From positions 930,001 through 994,000 of the forward strand of contig NZ_CP163520.1 of the NCBI RefSeq assembly GCF_041080675.1: a stretch of 64,000 nucleotides of DNA, in the 5' to 3' direction. Every line of letters starts with the position of its first letter. Positions within the stretch are counted from its first letter, which is position 1. This DNA is from Streptomyces sp. cg36 (GTDB taxonomy: Bacteria > Actinomycetota > Actinomycetes > Streptomycetales > Streptomycetaceae). The notes beneath the pieces are model-generated. The model was given only the letters and a program-made list of their open reading frames with translations. It had not been told where the DNA came from and did no database searches. The position numbers and the translations under genes were made by a program. This document shows, in pieces, positions 44,519 through 53,228 of the stretch.

Positions 44519-45301
44519 ATGCCCGGCACACATGGTCATTCCCTGCCCCCCGTTCCCCGCTATCTGGAGATCGCCCACGACCTCAAGTCCACGATAGAGT
44601 CCGGCACTTCGGAGCCCGGACACCGGCTGCCCGCCGAGCGGATCCTCGCCGAGCACTACGGCAGCAACCGCCAGACGATCCGCCAGGCCCTGGACGTCCT
44701 GCGCCAGGAGGGCCTCATCAGCACCGAGAAGCGCGGCTCGTTCATCCGCGGCGACCGCCCCGGCGAGGCCCACGCCCGCCTCCTCCAGGCGCCGCCGGAG
44801 GCCCAGTTCCCGCTCGGGGCGCTGAGCCCCCGCGCGGGCATCGCCGCCGCAACGAAGCTCGTCTGGGAGGCCCCTCCTCCCACGTACGCGGGCCGCCTCG
44901 GACTGCGGCCGGGAGCGCGCACCCTCGTCCACTACTACACGGCCTCGGCCGGCGACCGGGTGATCCAGCACGCGGTCAGCTATCTCGCCCCCGGCCTCAT
45001 CGGCCAGATCCCCCTCCTCGCCCGCTACGAGCGCACGCTGTCCCACCACACCCACAGCGATCTGCGCCGGCTCTACGCCTGGGCGGCCGACGCGGGGCTC
45101 AGCCTGGAGCACAACGAACAGCTGATCATGGCCCCCGGCGACGACCGGTCGGAGGGCGTGCCCCAGCTGGAGATCCACCGCGAGGTGCGCGACCAGCACC
45201 ACCGCACCGTGGAGATCACCCTGCTCACCTTCCCGCACGCCGAACAAGGACCCGTCTATCACTTCACCTCCCCGGCCAGGGACGTGCGCCCTCCGCTTTA
45301 G
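44519..45301 (+). CDS. GntR-family transcriptional regulator (HutC-like)
   Basis: 260 residues. The GntR winged helix occupies residues 10-80 (YLEIAHDLKSTIESGTSEPGHRLPAERILAEHYGSNRQTIRQALDVL), and the C-terminal half (about 100-255) has the UTRA-like pattern of HutC-type regulators (GRLGLRPGARTLVHYYTASAGDRVIQHAVSYL). The ATG at 44519 follows AGGGAGA. The sequence differs enough from DasR that it is not that regulator. The operator-like palindrome upstream suggests self-control; a target beyond itself is not obvious. Confidence 0.85.
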   Translation: MPGTHGHSLPPVPRYLEIAHDLKSTIESGTSEPGHRLPAERILAEHYGSNRQTIRQALDVLRQEGLISTEKRGSFIRGDRPGEAHARLLQAPPEAQFPLGALSPRAGIAAATKLVWEAPPPTYAGRLGLRPGARTLVHYYTASAGDRVIQHAVSYLAPGLIGQIPLLARYERTLSHHTHSDLRRLYAWAADAGLSLEHNEQLIMAPGDDRSEGVPQLEIHREVRDQHHRTVEITLLTFPHAEQGPVYHFTSPARDVRPPL

Positions 45302-45328
45302 CCGCGGCGTCGCATACCCTTCCTGCCC

Positions 45329-46657
45329 ATGACAGGATCATGGAAAACTGGGCTCGCCGCCCTGGCCGCCGGGTTCGCCGCCGTCGCCACCTCCCTGGTG
45401 ACGGCCGGTCCCGCCCAGGCCGCGACACCTTTCGGGTCGATGGACAGCGCCGTCGTCGGCCAGTTCGCGCTCGACCCGGTCTCCGACTTCGCCGGACAGC
45501 CGAAGAACACCTTCGACGTCTACGACGAGGCGATCAAGGCCGTCGAGGCCAAGGGCGCGGTCACCCAGCTCAACGCGACGAACGTGCTCACCTCCGGCGG
45601 GCGCACCGGAACCAACGGCCTGTGCCACGGCACCGGCCTGTCCGCCGGCCTCGCCCCGGCAGGCTTCTGCTGGGACAAGGCCGACGACACGTCCAACTCG
45701 TACACCGACGCGGGCGGCTGGACGCCGCAGGGCCTCACCGGCTCCTACGACGCCCAGCCGGGCGGCCTCTGGGACGGTCACAAGGCGTTCCTGGCCTCCT
45801 GGCACTTCAGCCGGGGCCTGGGCGGCGCCAACCCGGTGAACAACGAGTTCGCCCGGGTCAGCCTGGTCAACGCCGACAACAACAAGATCGCGTACAACCA
45901 TCTGCTGCTCGTCGAGCCGACCGGCACCCGGGCGGCCGGCGACGGCAACTTCCGGGCCGTCCAGGGCACCCACGCCGACGGTGTGGTCTGGTACGGCAAC
46001 AAGGTGTTCGTCGCCAACGGCCGCTGGCTCCAGGTGTACGACCTCCAGCACATCTGGAAGGTCAACTCCAGCCAGGAGTCGGTCGGGATCAACGGCACGG
46101 CCTCCTCGGCGCGCTGGAGCAACTACGCGCTGCCGATGATCGGCCGCTACCGCACCACCGCCGACGACAACACCGCCTGCGTGGTCGCCACCGGCACCAG
46201 CCCCTGCCTCAACTCGCTCAGCCTGGACCGCACCGGCCAGGACGGTCTGGTCTCCGCCGAGTACAAGCCCGGCGGCGCGGGCGGCCGGGTGGTGCGCTGG
46301 CCGCTCAACTACCTCACCGCGCTCCCCTCCACCACCGACCCCTCCGGCCACGGCGTGAGCCATGCGACCGTGGGCTACTCGTCCCCGGTGTGGGCCATGC
46401 AGGGCGCCACGACGAACGGCACGTACTGGTACATGAGCGGCACCTGTCCCACCGGGGTGGGCGGCGGCTCCGGCGACGCCATCGACTACTCGTGCATCCA
46501 CCGGGCGCTGCCCGACGACGCCCCGCACGTGTACACCACGTCCCCCGTCCTCACCCAGAACCTGGGCTACTCGCCGGACACCGGCCGGATCTGGGGCATC
46601 AACGAGCGGATCAACTCCACCACCGGCATCCGGGTCGTCTTCTCGATCACGGGCTGA
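45329..46657 (+). CDS. secreted protein of unknown function, propeller-like
   Basis: 442 residues. Signal peptide (about 1-32, ending GPAQAA). The mature part is rich in Gly, Thr, Asn and aromatic residues (GGWTPQGLTGSYD, ARVSLVNADNNKIAYNHLLLVEP, GVVWYGNKVFVANGRWLQVYDLQHIWK), suggesting an extracellular beta-propeller. Four or more cysteines occur in CHGTGLS...FCWD and CPTGVGG...YSC contexts. No catalytic motif is recognised. The ATG at 45329 has no clear ribosome site, so translation may be leaderless. It overlaps the end of the opposing permease gene by 11 bp. Confidence 0.72.
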   Translation: MTGSWKTGLAALAAGFAAVATSLVTAGPAQAATPFGSMDSAVVGQFALDPVSDFAGQPKNTFDVYDEAIKAVEAKGAVTQLNATNVLTSGGRTGTNGLCHGTGLSAGLAPAGFCWDKADDTSNSYTDAGGWTPQGLTGSYDAQPGGLWDGHKAFLASWHFSRGLGGANPVNNEFARVSLVNADNNKIAYNHLLLVEPTGTRAAGDGNFRAVQGTHADGVVWYGNKVFVANGRWLQVYDLQHIWKVNSSQESVGINGTASSARWSNYALPMIGRYRTTADDNTACVVATGTSPCLNSLSLDRTGQDGLVSAEYKPGGAGGRVVRWPLNYLTALPSTTDPSGHGVSHATVGYSSPVWAMQGATTNGTYWYMSGTCPTGVGGGSGDAIDYSCIHRALPDDAPHVYTTSPVLTQNLGYSPDTGRIWGINERINSTTGIRVVFSITG

Positions 46658-48602
46658 CGCCGCCGCCCGCCCCGGAGAGCCCCGCACCGCTCTCCGGGCG
46701 GGCCGAGTGCAGCAGGTACGGGACGTCGATGACGGCGACCCCGGGCGTGAACAGCAGCCGGGCCTTGAGCCGCAGCGCGTTCTGGTTGTGCAGCGGCTGC
46801 TCCCACCAGTGGCCCACGATGTACTCGGGGATGACCACCGACACCATCGCCTCCGGATCGGCCGCCGTGGCCTCTTCGACATGGGCGATCACCGGCCCGA
46901 CCACCTCCCGGTACGGCGAGTGCAGGATCTTCAGCGGCACCTCCAGATCGTGCTCGCTCCACGCCCGGCGCAGCTGCTCGGCCTCCTCGTCGGCCGCCAC
47001 GGTCAGTGCGGTGAGGGTGGTCGGCCGCAGCGCCTGGGCGAAACCGATCGCCTTCAGCGTCGGCCCGTGCACCGTGGCGACCAGCACCATCACATGGTGG
47101 CGGGCGGGTCTGCGCGGCCGTTCGCCGGGCGCCACGGCGACCTGCCGGGCCACCTGCTCGTAGTGCCGCCGCACCCCCTTCATCCCCAGGAACAGCACCG
47201 GCATCGCGATGATCACCAGCCACGCGCCATGGGTGAACTTGGTGATCAGCACGATGACCAGCACCAGTCCGGTGAGGGTCGCACCGATCGCGTTGATCGC
47301 CAGTGAGCGGTGGATCGTACGGCGGCGCGCCGCGTCCGGTCCGGCCGCCAGCTCCTTGCGCCAGTGCCGCACCATCCCGGCCTGCGAGAGCGTGAAGGAG
47401 ACGAAGACACCGATGATGTACAGCTGGATCAGCCGGGTGAGCTCCGCGTCGAAGGCGACGATCAGGGCGACGGCGGCGAGGGCGAGCAGCACCACCCCGT
47501 TGGAGTAGACGAGCCGGTCGCCCCGGTTGTAGAGCTGGCGCGGCGCGTAGCGGTCCCTGGCCAGGATCGAGGCGAGCATCGGGAAGCCGTTGAAGGCGGT
47601 GTTGGCCGCGAGGATCAGCACGCCCGCGGTGAACGTCTGCACCAGATAGAACAGCAGGTCGGCGTGGCCGAAGGTGGCACGGGCGATCTGGGCGAGCGCG
47701 GTGGAGGTCGCGGTGCCGGGCGCCAGCCCCAACTCGGTCGGATCCGCGGTCACATGCACCTTGTAGACCAGCGCCAGGGCGGTGATCCCGATGAACATGG
47801 TCACCGACAGCAGCCCCATCGCCGCCAGGGTCGTGGCGGCGTTGCGGCTCTTGGGCTTCTGGAAGGCCGGCACTCCGTTGCTGATGGCCTCGACCCCGGT
47901 GAGCGCCGTACAGCCGGAGGCGAACGCGCGCATCGCGAGCAGCACCAGCGCGATGCCGGTGTAGCTGCCCGTCGCGTGGATGGGCAGGTGCGCGGACTCG
48001 GCGCGGATGGTGGCGCCGGTCGCCAGCCGGACGCCCGCGACCAGGAACATCACATAGATGATGGCGACGAACCCGTAGGTGGGGATGGCGAAGATGCGCC
48101 CCGACTCGCGCACCCCGCGCAGGTTCAGCACCGTGAGGATGGTGACGAAGCCGACGGAGAGCGCCACTTGGTGCTCGCTCAGCGAGGGGATCGCGGAGGT
48201 GATGGCCGCGACTCCGGAGACCACCGAGACGGCGACGGTGAGCACGTAGTCGACGAGGAGGGCGCTGGCGGCGGTGAGCGCGGCGGTGGCGCCCAGGTTC
48301 TCGGCGCTGACGACATAGGCGCCGCCCCCGCCGGGATAGGCGTGGCAGGTCTGCCGGTACGAGGCCACCACCACGACCAGCAGGAAGACGATGGCAGCCG
48401 CCGCGTACCAGGCGAGGTGCAGCAGGGTCACCCCGCCGAGCGCGAGGACCAGCAGGATCTCCTCGGTCGCGTACGCCACCGAGGAGAGCGGGTCGCTGCA
48501 GAAGATGGGCAGGGCCAGGCGTTTGGGCAGCAGCGTCTCGCCCAGCCGCGAGGTGTCCAGCGGACGGCCGACCAGTACCTGTTTGGCATTGAACCTGCGC
48601 AT
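46647..48602 (-). CDS. APC-superfamily permease with cytoplasmic C-terminal domain
   Basis: 651 residues. About 12 membrane helices (residues 20-455) include the N-terminal LALPIFCSDPLSSVAYATEEILLVL signature of APC permeases related to potassium/amino-acid carriers. A hydrophilic C-terminal domain (about 470-640; RHHVMVLVATVHGPTLKAIGFA) resembles a universal-stress/nucleotide-binding fold. Potassium or amino acid uptake is the likely activity, but the substrate is not provable. I chose the ATG at 48602; the GTG at 48647 would add 15 residues. Neither has a good ribosome site. Confidence 0.83.
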   Translation of the reverse strand: MRRFNAKQVLVGRPLDTSRLGETLLPKRLALPIFCSDPLSSVAYATEEILLVLALGGVTLLHLAWYAAAAIVFLLVVVVASYRQTCHAYPGGGGAYVVSAENLGATAALTAASALLVDYVLTVAVSVVSGVAAITSAIPSLSEHQVALSVGFVTILTVLNLRGVRESGRIFAIPTYGFVAIIYVMFLVAGVRLATGATIRAESAHLPIHATGSYTGIALVLLAMRAFASGCTALTGVEAISNGVPAFQKPKSRNAATTLAAMGLLSVTMFIGITALALVYKVHVTADPTELGLAPGTATSTALAQIARATFGHADLLFYLVQTFTAGVLILAANTAFNGFPMLASILARDRYAPRQLYNRGDRLVYSNGVVLLALAAVALIVAFDAELTRLIQLYIIGVFVSFTLSQAGMVRHWRKELAAGPDAARRRTIHRSLAINAIGATLTGLVLVIVLITKFTHGAWLVIIAMPVLFLGMKGVRRHYEQVARQVAVAPGERPRRPARHHVMVLVATVHGPTLKAIGFAQALRPTTLTALTVAADEEAEQLRRAWSEHDLEVPLKILHSPYREVVGPVIAHVEEATAADPEAMVSVVIPEYIVGHWWEQPLHNQNALRLKARLLFTPGVAVIDVPYLLHSARPESGAGLSGAGGGVSP

Positions 48603-48705
48603 TTGCGCATCATCCGGGGAACGGGTCCGCCCCCGGCCGTACGACACGGCCGCAGGTGTCCATCCGGGTGGCGTCCGATGTCGCGGAGCCGTTCCCCGGC
48701 CCGGC

Positions 48706-49545
48706 TCAGCGCACGGCCGCGGCGAAGCCGATCGGTGTGCGGACCGTCGCCGGGCCGTGGTAGCGGGAGGCGAAGGCGACCAGCTCGCAGGCGTCCTTGC
48801 GGCAGTCGGCCGTGCGCCCGTCGATGGTCGTGAACGCGGCCGAGACCGTGAGGTCCTGGTCGATCCTGCCCTGGTCGGTGGTCGCGGGCGGACGCGAGCC
48901 GGGCCGGCAGGCGAAGGTGTCGGTCGCGCCGGCCAGGCACTCCAGGACCGGGATGTGGTACTGCGGCTCGTAGCGCTGACCGCTCAGCTTGACGCTCTGC
49001 CCGTCCGCGAGCGCGCTGTTCGGCGTCGCCCGCAGCGTCGGGGGCGCTTCCAGGGGCGCGTGCGGCGCGAACTTCAGGGGCACGGTGGTCAGCACGGCGC
49101 CCGCGTTGTCGGTGAGCGCCAGCAGACAGCGGTCGGCGGCGGTCGCCGTGCGGCAGTCGGCGGATCCGGCCGGCGTGTCCAGGAGCGCGTAGAGCTTCTT
49201 GGGCGAGAGCTGGTAGGTGCCGTCCGGGTAGATCCGGAACTGTCGCCCGGTGTTCTCGTCGCAGGCCGTTCCCCCGCCCGCGCGCGCCACGCACTGCTCG
49301 ACCCAGACGTACTCCTTGGGCGGCCCGCCCGTGATGCCGAAGCTGACGATGTCGCCGTCGCGGATCCCGGCCGTACGGTCGACCTTGAGGGCCGGGCCGT
49401 CGGGCGCGGGCGCGGCCGAGCCCGGCTGGGCGCCGACCAGTGCGAGCGCCAGGGCGCCGCAGGCGGCGGCAGCACCGAGGAGCGCGCGCCCGCGCCCGGC
49501 GCGCGATCCGGTACGTGCGGTGGTACGCACGGCGGTACGGGTCAT
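48706..49545 (-). CDS. secreted protein with two neocarzinostatin-fold domains
   Basis: 279 residues with a signal peptide (about 1-44). Two consecutive domains (about 52-160 and 163-279) share the neocarzinostatin pattern: DGDIVSFGITG... and DGQSVKLSGQ..., each with the two conserved disulfide pairs (VEQC...TAC and DC...RC; LEC...FAC and DCRKDAC). These folds carry enediyne chromophores in antibiotic producers. No enediyne synthase lies in the window, so this is either an orphan carrier or a different ligand binder. A block of 15-bp repeats lies 25 bp upstream of its start. Confidence 0.8.
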   Translation of the reverse strand: MTRTAVRTTARTGSRAGRGRALLGAAAACGALALALVGAQPGSAAPAPDGPALKVDRTAGIRDGDIVSFGITGGPPKEYVWVEQCVARAGGGTACDENTGRQFRIYPDGTYQLSPKKLYALLDTPAGSADCRTATAADRCLLALTDNAGAVLTTVPLKFAPHAPLEAPPTLRATPNSALADGQSVKLSGQRYEPQYHIPVLECLAGATDTFACRPGSRPPATTDQGRIDQDLTVSAAFTTIDGRTADCRKDACELVAFASRYHGPATVRTPIGFAAAVR

Positions 49546-49976
49546 GTGGCTCGGCCTCCAGCCGGTCGGCGGTCTGTACGGATCGGGTCTGTGCGGGCGG
49601 GGTCTGTCAGGGCGGGGTCTGCACAGATCGGGTCACAACACTCTCCGGGGCACGCCCCCCTGCCCGGCCGTACGGGAGCGACACCGCTGGCGCCCCCAAG
49701 CCGCACAGCATCCTGGTGGCCCGGCCGCGCGACGGCCAGAGCGGGATTCGGTCACCCGGGAGGCGGCCGTGGCCGCTGGAGTCACGGGGGTCACCGAGGT
49801 CACCCGGTGCCACCAGTGCGACGGGGTGGCCCAACCGTCGCACCGCGTCCGCGCGTTGCGGCGCCGACAACCGGAGTCCTCCGAGTGTTGCTTGTCATGA
49901 CTCCGTCGATTCACACTCTCCTGTCACCGTCCCGACGGAGAGCCGTCTCCGCTCTCTCCCCCCACCGGAGGTCCCC
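49546..49976. other. 431-bp divergent region with a 15-bp tandem repeat
   Basis: No gene is supported. The main feature is the GGTCTG repeat block at 49571-49635. The remainder has scattered GGTCACC elements (49787-49803) but no clear promoter. Confidence 0.4.
49571..49635. repeat. 15-bp tandem repeat, five copies
   Basis: Units starting with GGTC begin at exactly 49571, 49586, 49601, 49616 and 49631, e.g. GGTCTGTACGGATCG and GGTCTGCACAGATCG. The middle copies are more GC-rich and the last is partial. The 15-bp spacing is neither one nor two helical turns, so successive sites would rotate around the helix. Confidence 0.75.
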
Positions 49977-51068
49977 GTGTCAGAACCCCTGCCCAGACGC
50001 CGCGTCCCCGTACGCGTACGCACCGCACTGGCCGGTGCCCTCGCCGCCGGTCTCGTCCTCGTCGGCGCGGGCGGTGGCGGCAGCGCCTCCGCCGCCGCCG
50101 GGCCCGAGTCCCTGCCGCTCTCCGGGGCCACGGCGTCGGGCCTGCACAACACGTACGACCCCGCCGCGTTCCGCTATCTCGCGCAGGCTCTCGACACCGG
50201 CACCTCCATGATCGAGCTCGATGTCTGGGACGACTTCATCACCAAGGAGTGGAAGGTCAGCCACTCCAACCCCCTGGGCAACAGCAACAACTGTGTGAAC
50301 GCCAGCACCCCGGACCAGCTCTACACCGGCGGCGCCAACAAGAACCTGGAGAGCTGCCTGGACGACGTCCGGGTGTGGCTCGCCGCCCACCCCGGACACG
50401 CGCCGCTCATGATCAAGCTGGAGATGAAGGCCGGATTCCAGTCCCGCTTCGGCCTCGGACCGGCCCAGTTGGACCAAGCCATCAGCACCCACCTCGGCTC
50501 GGCCGTCTTCCGCCCCGCCGACCTGCTGGCCAAGCCGGGCGGCGGGCAGTACGCCACGCTCGACGAGGCCGCCACGGCCGGGAACTGGCCCACCCGCGCC
50601 CAACTCGCCGGAAAGGTCATCCTGGAGATCATCCCGGGCACCGTCGAGGAGGGCAATCCGACCGACACCCTGTGGACGGACAAGGAGTACGCGACCTATC
50701 TGCGCGACCTGCACAGCGCCGGGCGCACCGGGCAGGCGCAGATCTTCCCCACGGTCCACACCGCCCAGCCGGGCGACCCGCGCACCCGCTACCCGGACAC
50801 CTCGCTGCGCCCGTGGTTCGTCGTCTTCGACGGTGACGCCGCCACCTACCTCAACGGCACCATCGACACAGCCTGGTACGACACGCGTCACTACCTGGTG
50901 GTGATGACCGACGCCCACAACGTCGCTCCGGCCCTGGACGACAAGAACCCGTCCGCGGCCGACGCCCAGGCGCGCGTCGCCCAGCTCGCCAAGGCCCACG
51001 CGACGATCGCCTCCAACGACTGGACCGGACTTCCCCAGGTCCAGGGTCTGGCACTGCCGAGAGGCTGA
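49977..51068 (+). CDS. secreted phosphoinositide-type phospholipase C
   Basis: 363 residues. Signal peptide (about 1-40), then a PLC-like phosphodiesterase barrel of the Ca2+-dependent bacterial type. The two catalytic histidines are seen in SGLHNTYDPAAF and KVSHSNPLG, with E/D residues in MIELDVWDD as likely metal or substrate ligands. It should cleave phosphatidylinositol or related phosphodiesters outside the cell. The GTG at 49977 follows GGAGG six bases away. It is divergent from the neocarzinostatin-fold gene and followed by a strong terminator. Confidence 0.85.
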   Translation: MSEPLPRRRVPVRVRTALAGALAAGLVLVGAGGGGSASAAAGPESLPLSGATASGLHNTYDPAAFRYLAQALDTGTSMIELDVWDDFITKEWKVSHSNPLGNSNNCVNASTPDQLYTGGANKNLESCLDDVRVWLAAHPGHAPLMIKLEMKAGFQSRFGLGPAQLDQAISTHLGSAVFRPADLLAKPGGGQYATLDEAATAGNWPTRAQLAGKVILEIIPGTVEEGNPTDTLWTDKEYATYLRDLHSAGRTGQAQIFPTVHTAQPGDPRTRYPDTSLRPWFVVFDGDAATYLNGTIDTAWYDTRHYLVVMTDAHNVAPALDDKNPSAADAQARVAQLAKAHATIASNDWTGLPQVQGLALPRG

Positions 51069-51082
51069 GCCGGACCCACCGT

Positions 51083-51121
51083 GCGGGCGGGCCCCCTCAC
51101 CCCTCCGGGGGGCCCGCCCGC
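51083..51121 (+). terminator. terminator of the phospholipase gene
   Basis: GCGGGCGGGCCCCC (51083-51096) and GGGGGCCCGCCCGC (51108-51121) pair perfectly around an 11-nt loop, followed by TTCC, 15 bp after the stop. Confidence 0.8.
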
Positions 51122-51153
51122 TTCCCGGCGCCCCCTCGGGTGATCATGGACGG

Positions 51154-51972
51154 ATGCGATCCGTCCCTCTTTGCGTACTGAGCAGCTCCGCCCCTCCCCG
51201 CGTCGAGCACGGCCACGACCCCGAACTCTTCGTCCAGATCGGCTCGTTGACCAAGCCCCTCACCGGCACGGTCCTCATGCGTCTCGCCGACGCCGGTACC
51301 CTCGCCCTCGACGACCCGCTGGACCGCTTCCTTCCCGTCCCGCCCGGCACCGGCATCACCCTGCGCCACCTGGCCACCCACACCTCGGGCCTGCCCCGGC
51401 TGCCACCCGGCCTGAACGCCCGTGACCCGTACGCCCCGTTCGACGCCCCGGCGCTCGACGCCCTCCTACGACACCTCGACACCCTGCTCACGGCCCGCCC
51501 CGGCGAACGCGAGGAGTACTCGAACTTCGGCTACGCGGTACTGGGCGCGGCACTCGTGGCCGCCGGAGGCGCGCCCTACGAGGAGCTGCTGCGCCGCCAC
51601 GTCCTGGCACCCCTCGCCATCACCGAGGTCACCGCCACACCCCCGGCCGACCGGCGTCTGGTCGCCCGCGGGCTCTTCGGGCGTCCCGGCAAGCCGTGGA
51701 CCATGACCGGCGCGATCCTCCCGGCGGGCGGCCTGTGGGCCACCGCGAACGCCACCGCCGACCTGGTCAAGGCCCTGCTCGTCGACCGACGCCTCGGCGG
51801 ACCCGCCCCCTCCTGGCAGCACAGCGGACAGGTGACCTGGCACAACGGGGCGACCAAGAACGCCTCCGTCTTCGCGGGCGCCCTGCCGGACGGCCGGTGG
51901 GTGCTCGTCCACCGGCTGAGCGGCGACGCCGACACAACCGACCGACTGGGAGTCGCCCACCTCACGGCGTGA
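51154..51972 (+). CDS. serine hydrolase of the beta-lactamase/esterase (class C-like) family
   Basis: 272 residues without a visible signal peptide. The active-site motifs are in order: S31-x2-K34 (IGSLTKPLTG), Y122-S-N124 (EEYSNFGY) and H230-N-G232 (TWHNGATK), which takes the place of the KTG box, as in esterase-like members. It is shorter than typical class C enzymes (about 350-400), mainly at the N-terminus. It may be a carboxylesterase or peptidase rather than a true beta-lactamase. The ATG at 51154 is the first start in frame. Confidence 0.83.
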   Translation: MRSVPLCVLSSSAPPRVEHGHDPELFVQIGSLTKPLTGTVLMRLADAGTLALDDPLDRFLPVPPGTGITLRHLATHTSGLPRLPPGLNARDPYAPFDAPALDALLRHLDTLLTARPGEREEYSNFGYAVLGAALVAAGGAPYEELLRRHVLAPLAITEVTATPPADRRLVARGLFGRPGKPWTMTGAILPAGGLWATANATADLVKALLVDRRLGGPAPSWQHSGQVTWHNGATKNASVFAGALPDGRWVLVHRLSGDADTTDRLGVAHLTA

Positions 51973-52063
51973 GAGGCCGGAACGGGGGACGGCCGACGAC
52001 ATGGGACCGGCAGACCGTTGACGGTGAAAGGGCAGCGACCAGTCAGCACCGCACCGAACCGCG

Positions 52064-52182
52064 ACGGGTGGCGGTCCGCCGGACACGGCCCCGGGCCGGT
52101 GACGGCCCGGAGGAAGCGGAACCGGGGCGAGCGACGGTCCGCCGGACACGAAACCGGGACGGGTGGCGGCCCGCGGGACACG
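52064..52182. repeat. degenerate ~32-bp tandem repeat with internal palindrome
   Basis: CGGTCCGCCGGACACG occurs at 52072-52087 and 52135-52150, with variant CGGCCCGCGGGACACG at 52167-52182 and a weaker copy near 52103; spacings are near 32 bp or multiples. The core GTCCG-C-CGGAC is itself a dyad. The block fills much of the 304-bp gap before the sigma gene. Confidence 0.55.
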
Positions 52183-52276
52183 GACCCGTGCGGGCGACAT
52201 CTCGCCCCACGGGCGGCACCGCCCCCCCAAGTGCCCTCACTTGCCCGTCTCCCGGCGGTCTGACACGCTGACCGCC

Positions 52277-53173
52277 GTGATCAGTACGTCCGTCGGAACC
52301 GATGCCCTCGGCCCCTTCGCCGAACACCGCCGTCTGCTCTTCGCCACCGCGTACCGCATGCTCGGCAGTGTCAGCGACGCGGAGGACATCCTCCAGGACG
52401 CCTGGCTCACCTGGTCCCGGGCCGGGCGCGGCGAGGTGCGCAGCCCGAAGGCGTACCTCGTGCGCACGGTCACCAACCTCGCCCTCAACCGGCTCGCTTC
52501 GGCCGCCGCCACCCGTGAGTCCTATGTCGGCCCCTGGCTGCCCGAGCCCTTGCTGACCTCACCGGACATCGCCGACGAGACCGAGCTCTCCGAGAGCGTG
52601 TCCATGGCCATGCTGGTGGTGCTGGAGACGCTCGGCCCGGTCGAGCGGGCCGTCTTCGTGCTGCGCGAGGTCTTCGGCTACAGCCACGCCGAGATCGCCG
52701 ACGTCCTGGAGCGTCCCGAGGCCACGGTCCGTCAGATCGCCCACCGGGCCCGGGCCCATGTGCAGGCGCGCCGCCCCCGCTACGACACCGACGCGGCCGA
52801 GCGCGACCAGGTGACCCGGAGCTTCATCGCCGCTTGCCGGGGCGGCGACCTCAACGCCGTGATGGAACTCCTCGCCCCCGACGTCACCTCCTGGTCGGAC
52901 GGCGGCGGCAAGGTCGCCGCGGCCCGCCGTCCGCTGCACTCCCCCGGCCATGTGGCCCGGTGGATGCTCGGCGTCCTCGCCAAGCCCGGCCGGGAAGCCC
53001 TGGAGTTCCGGCCGGCGACGATCAACGGCGAGCAGAGCCTGATCTTCACCGTGGACGACCGGCCGATCGGCGCCCTCTGCTACGACCTGCTCGACGGCCG
53101 CATCCACAGCCTGCGCTTCCAGGTGAACCCCGACAAGCTCAGCGGCCTCCGCCGCCCGGGCCTCGGCGTCTGA
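52277..53173 (+). CDS. sigJ: ECF41-type RNA polymerase sigma factor (SigJ-like)
   Basis: 298 residues. Sigma region 2 (about 10-75; RLLFATAYRMLGSVSDAEDILQDAWLTW) and region 4 (about 115-165; PVERAVFVLREVFGYSHAEIADVLERPEATVRQIAHRA) are followed by a SnoaL-like C-terminal extension (about 180-285; RSFIAACRGGDLNAVMELLAPDV, DGGGK). This layout marks ECF41/SigJ factors, whose extension replaces a separate anti-sigma factor. The GTG at 52277 has no strong ribosome site. Family members often drive a neighbouring oxidoreductase or MFS gene; here a drug exporter is convergent, not divergent. Confidence 0.88.
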   Translation: MISTSVGTDALGPFAEHRRLLFATAYRMLGSVSDAEDILQDAWLTWSRAGRGEVRSPKAYLVRTVTNLALNRLASAAATRESYVGPWLPEPLLTSPDIADETELSESVSMAMLVVLETLGPVERAVFVLREVFGYSHAEIADVLERPEATVRQIAHRARAHVQARRPRYDTDAAERDQVTRSFIAACRGGDLNAVMELLAPDVTSWSDGGGKVAAARRPLHSPGHVARWMLGVLAKPGREALEFRPATINGEQSLIFTVDDRPIGALCYDLLDGRIHSLRFQVNPDKLSGLRRPGLGV

Positions 53174-53183
53174 CGCATGCGGT

Positions 53184-53215
53184 ACGACGCCGATGCGCAC
53201 CCGCCTCGGCGTCGT
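53184..53215. terminator. bidirectional terminator between sigJ and MFS gene
   Basis: ACGACGCCGA (53184-53193) and TCGGCGTCGT (53206-53215) pair perfectly around a 12-nt loop in the 55-bp gap between convergent stops. Confidence 0.65.
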
Positions 53216-53228
53216 GCCCCGCCCGCGG

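Noticed and set aside
44519..45301. DasR itself
   Set aside because: The winged helix and effector domain differ from DasR in sequence, and dasR is normally next to amino-sugar metabolism genes, which are absent here.
48706..49545. Part of an enediyne antibiotic cluster
   Set aside because: No polyketide synthase, glycosyltransferase set or resistance genes for enediynes lie in the window.
49571..49635. CRISPR-like array
   Set aside because: Units are 15 bp with no unique spacers and no cas genes nearby.
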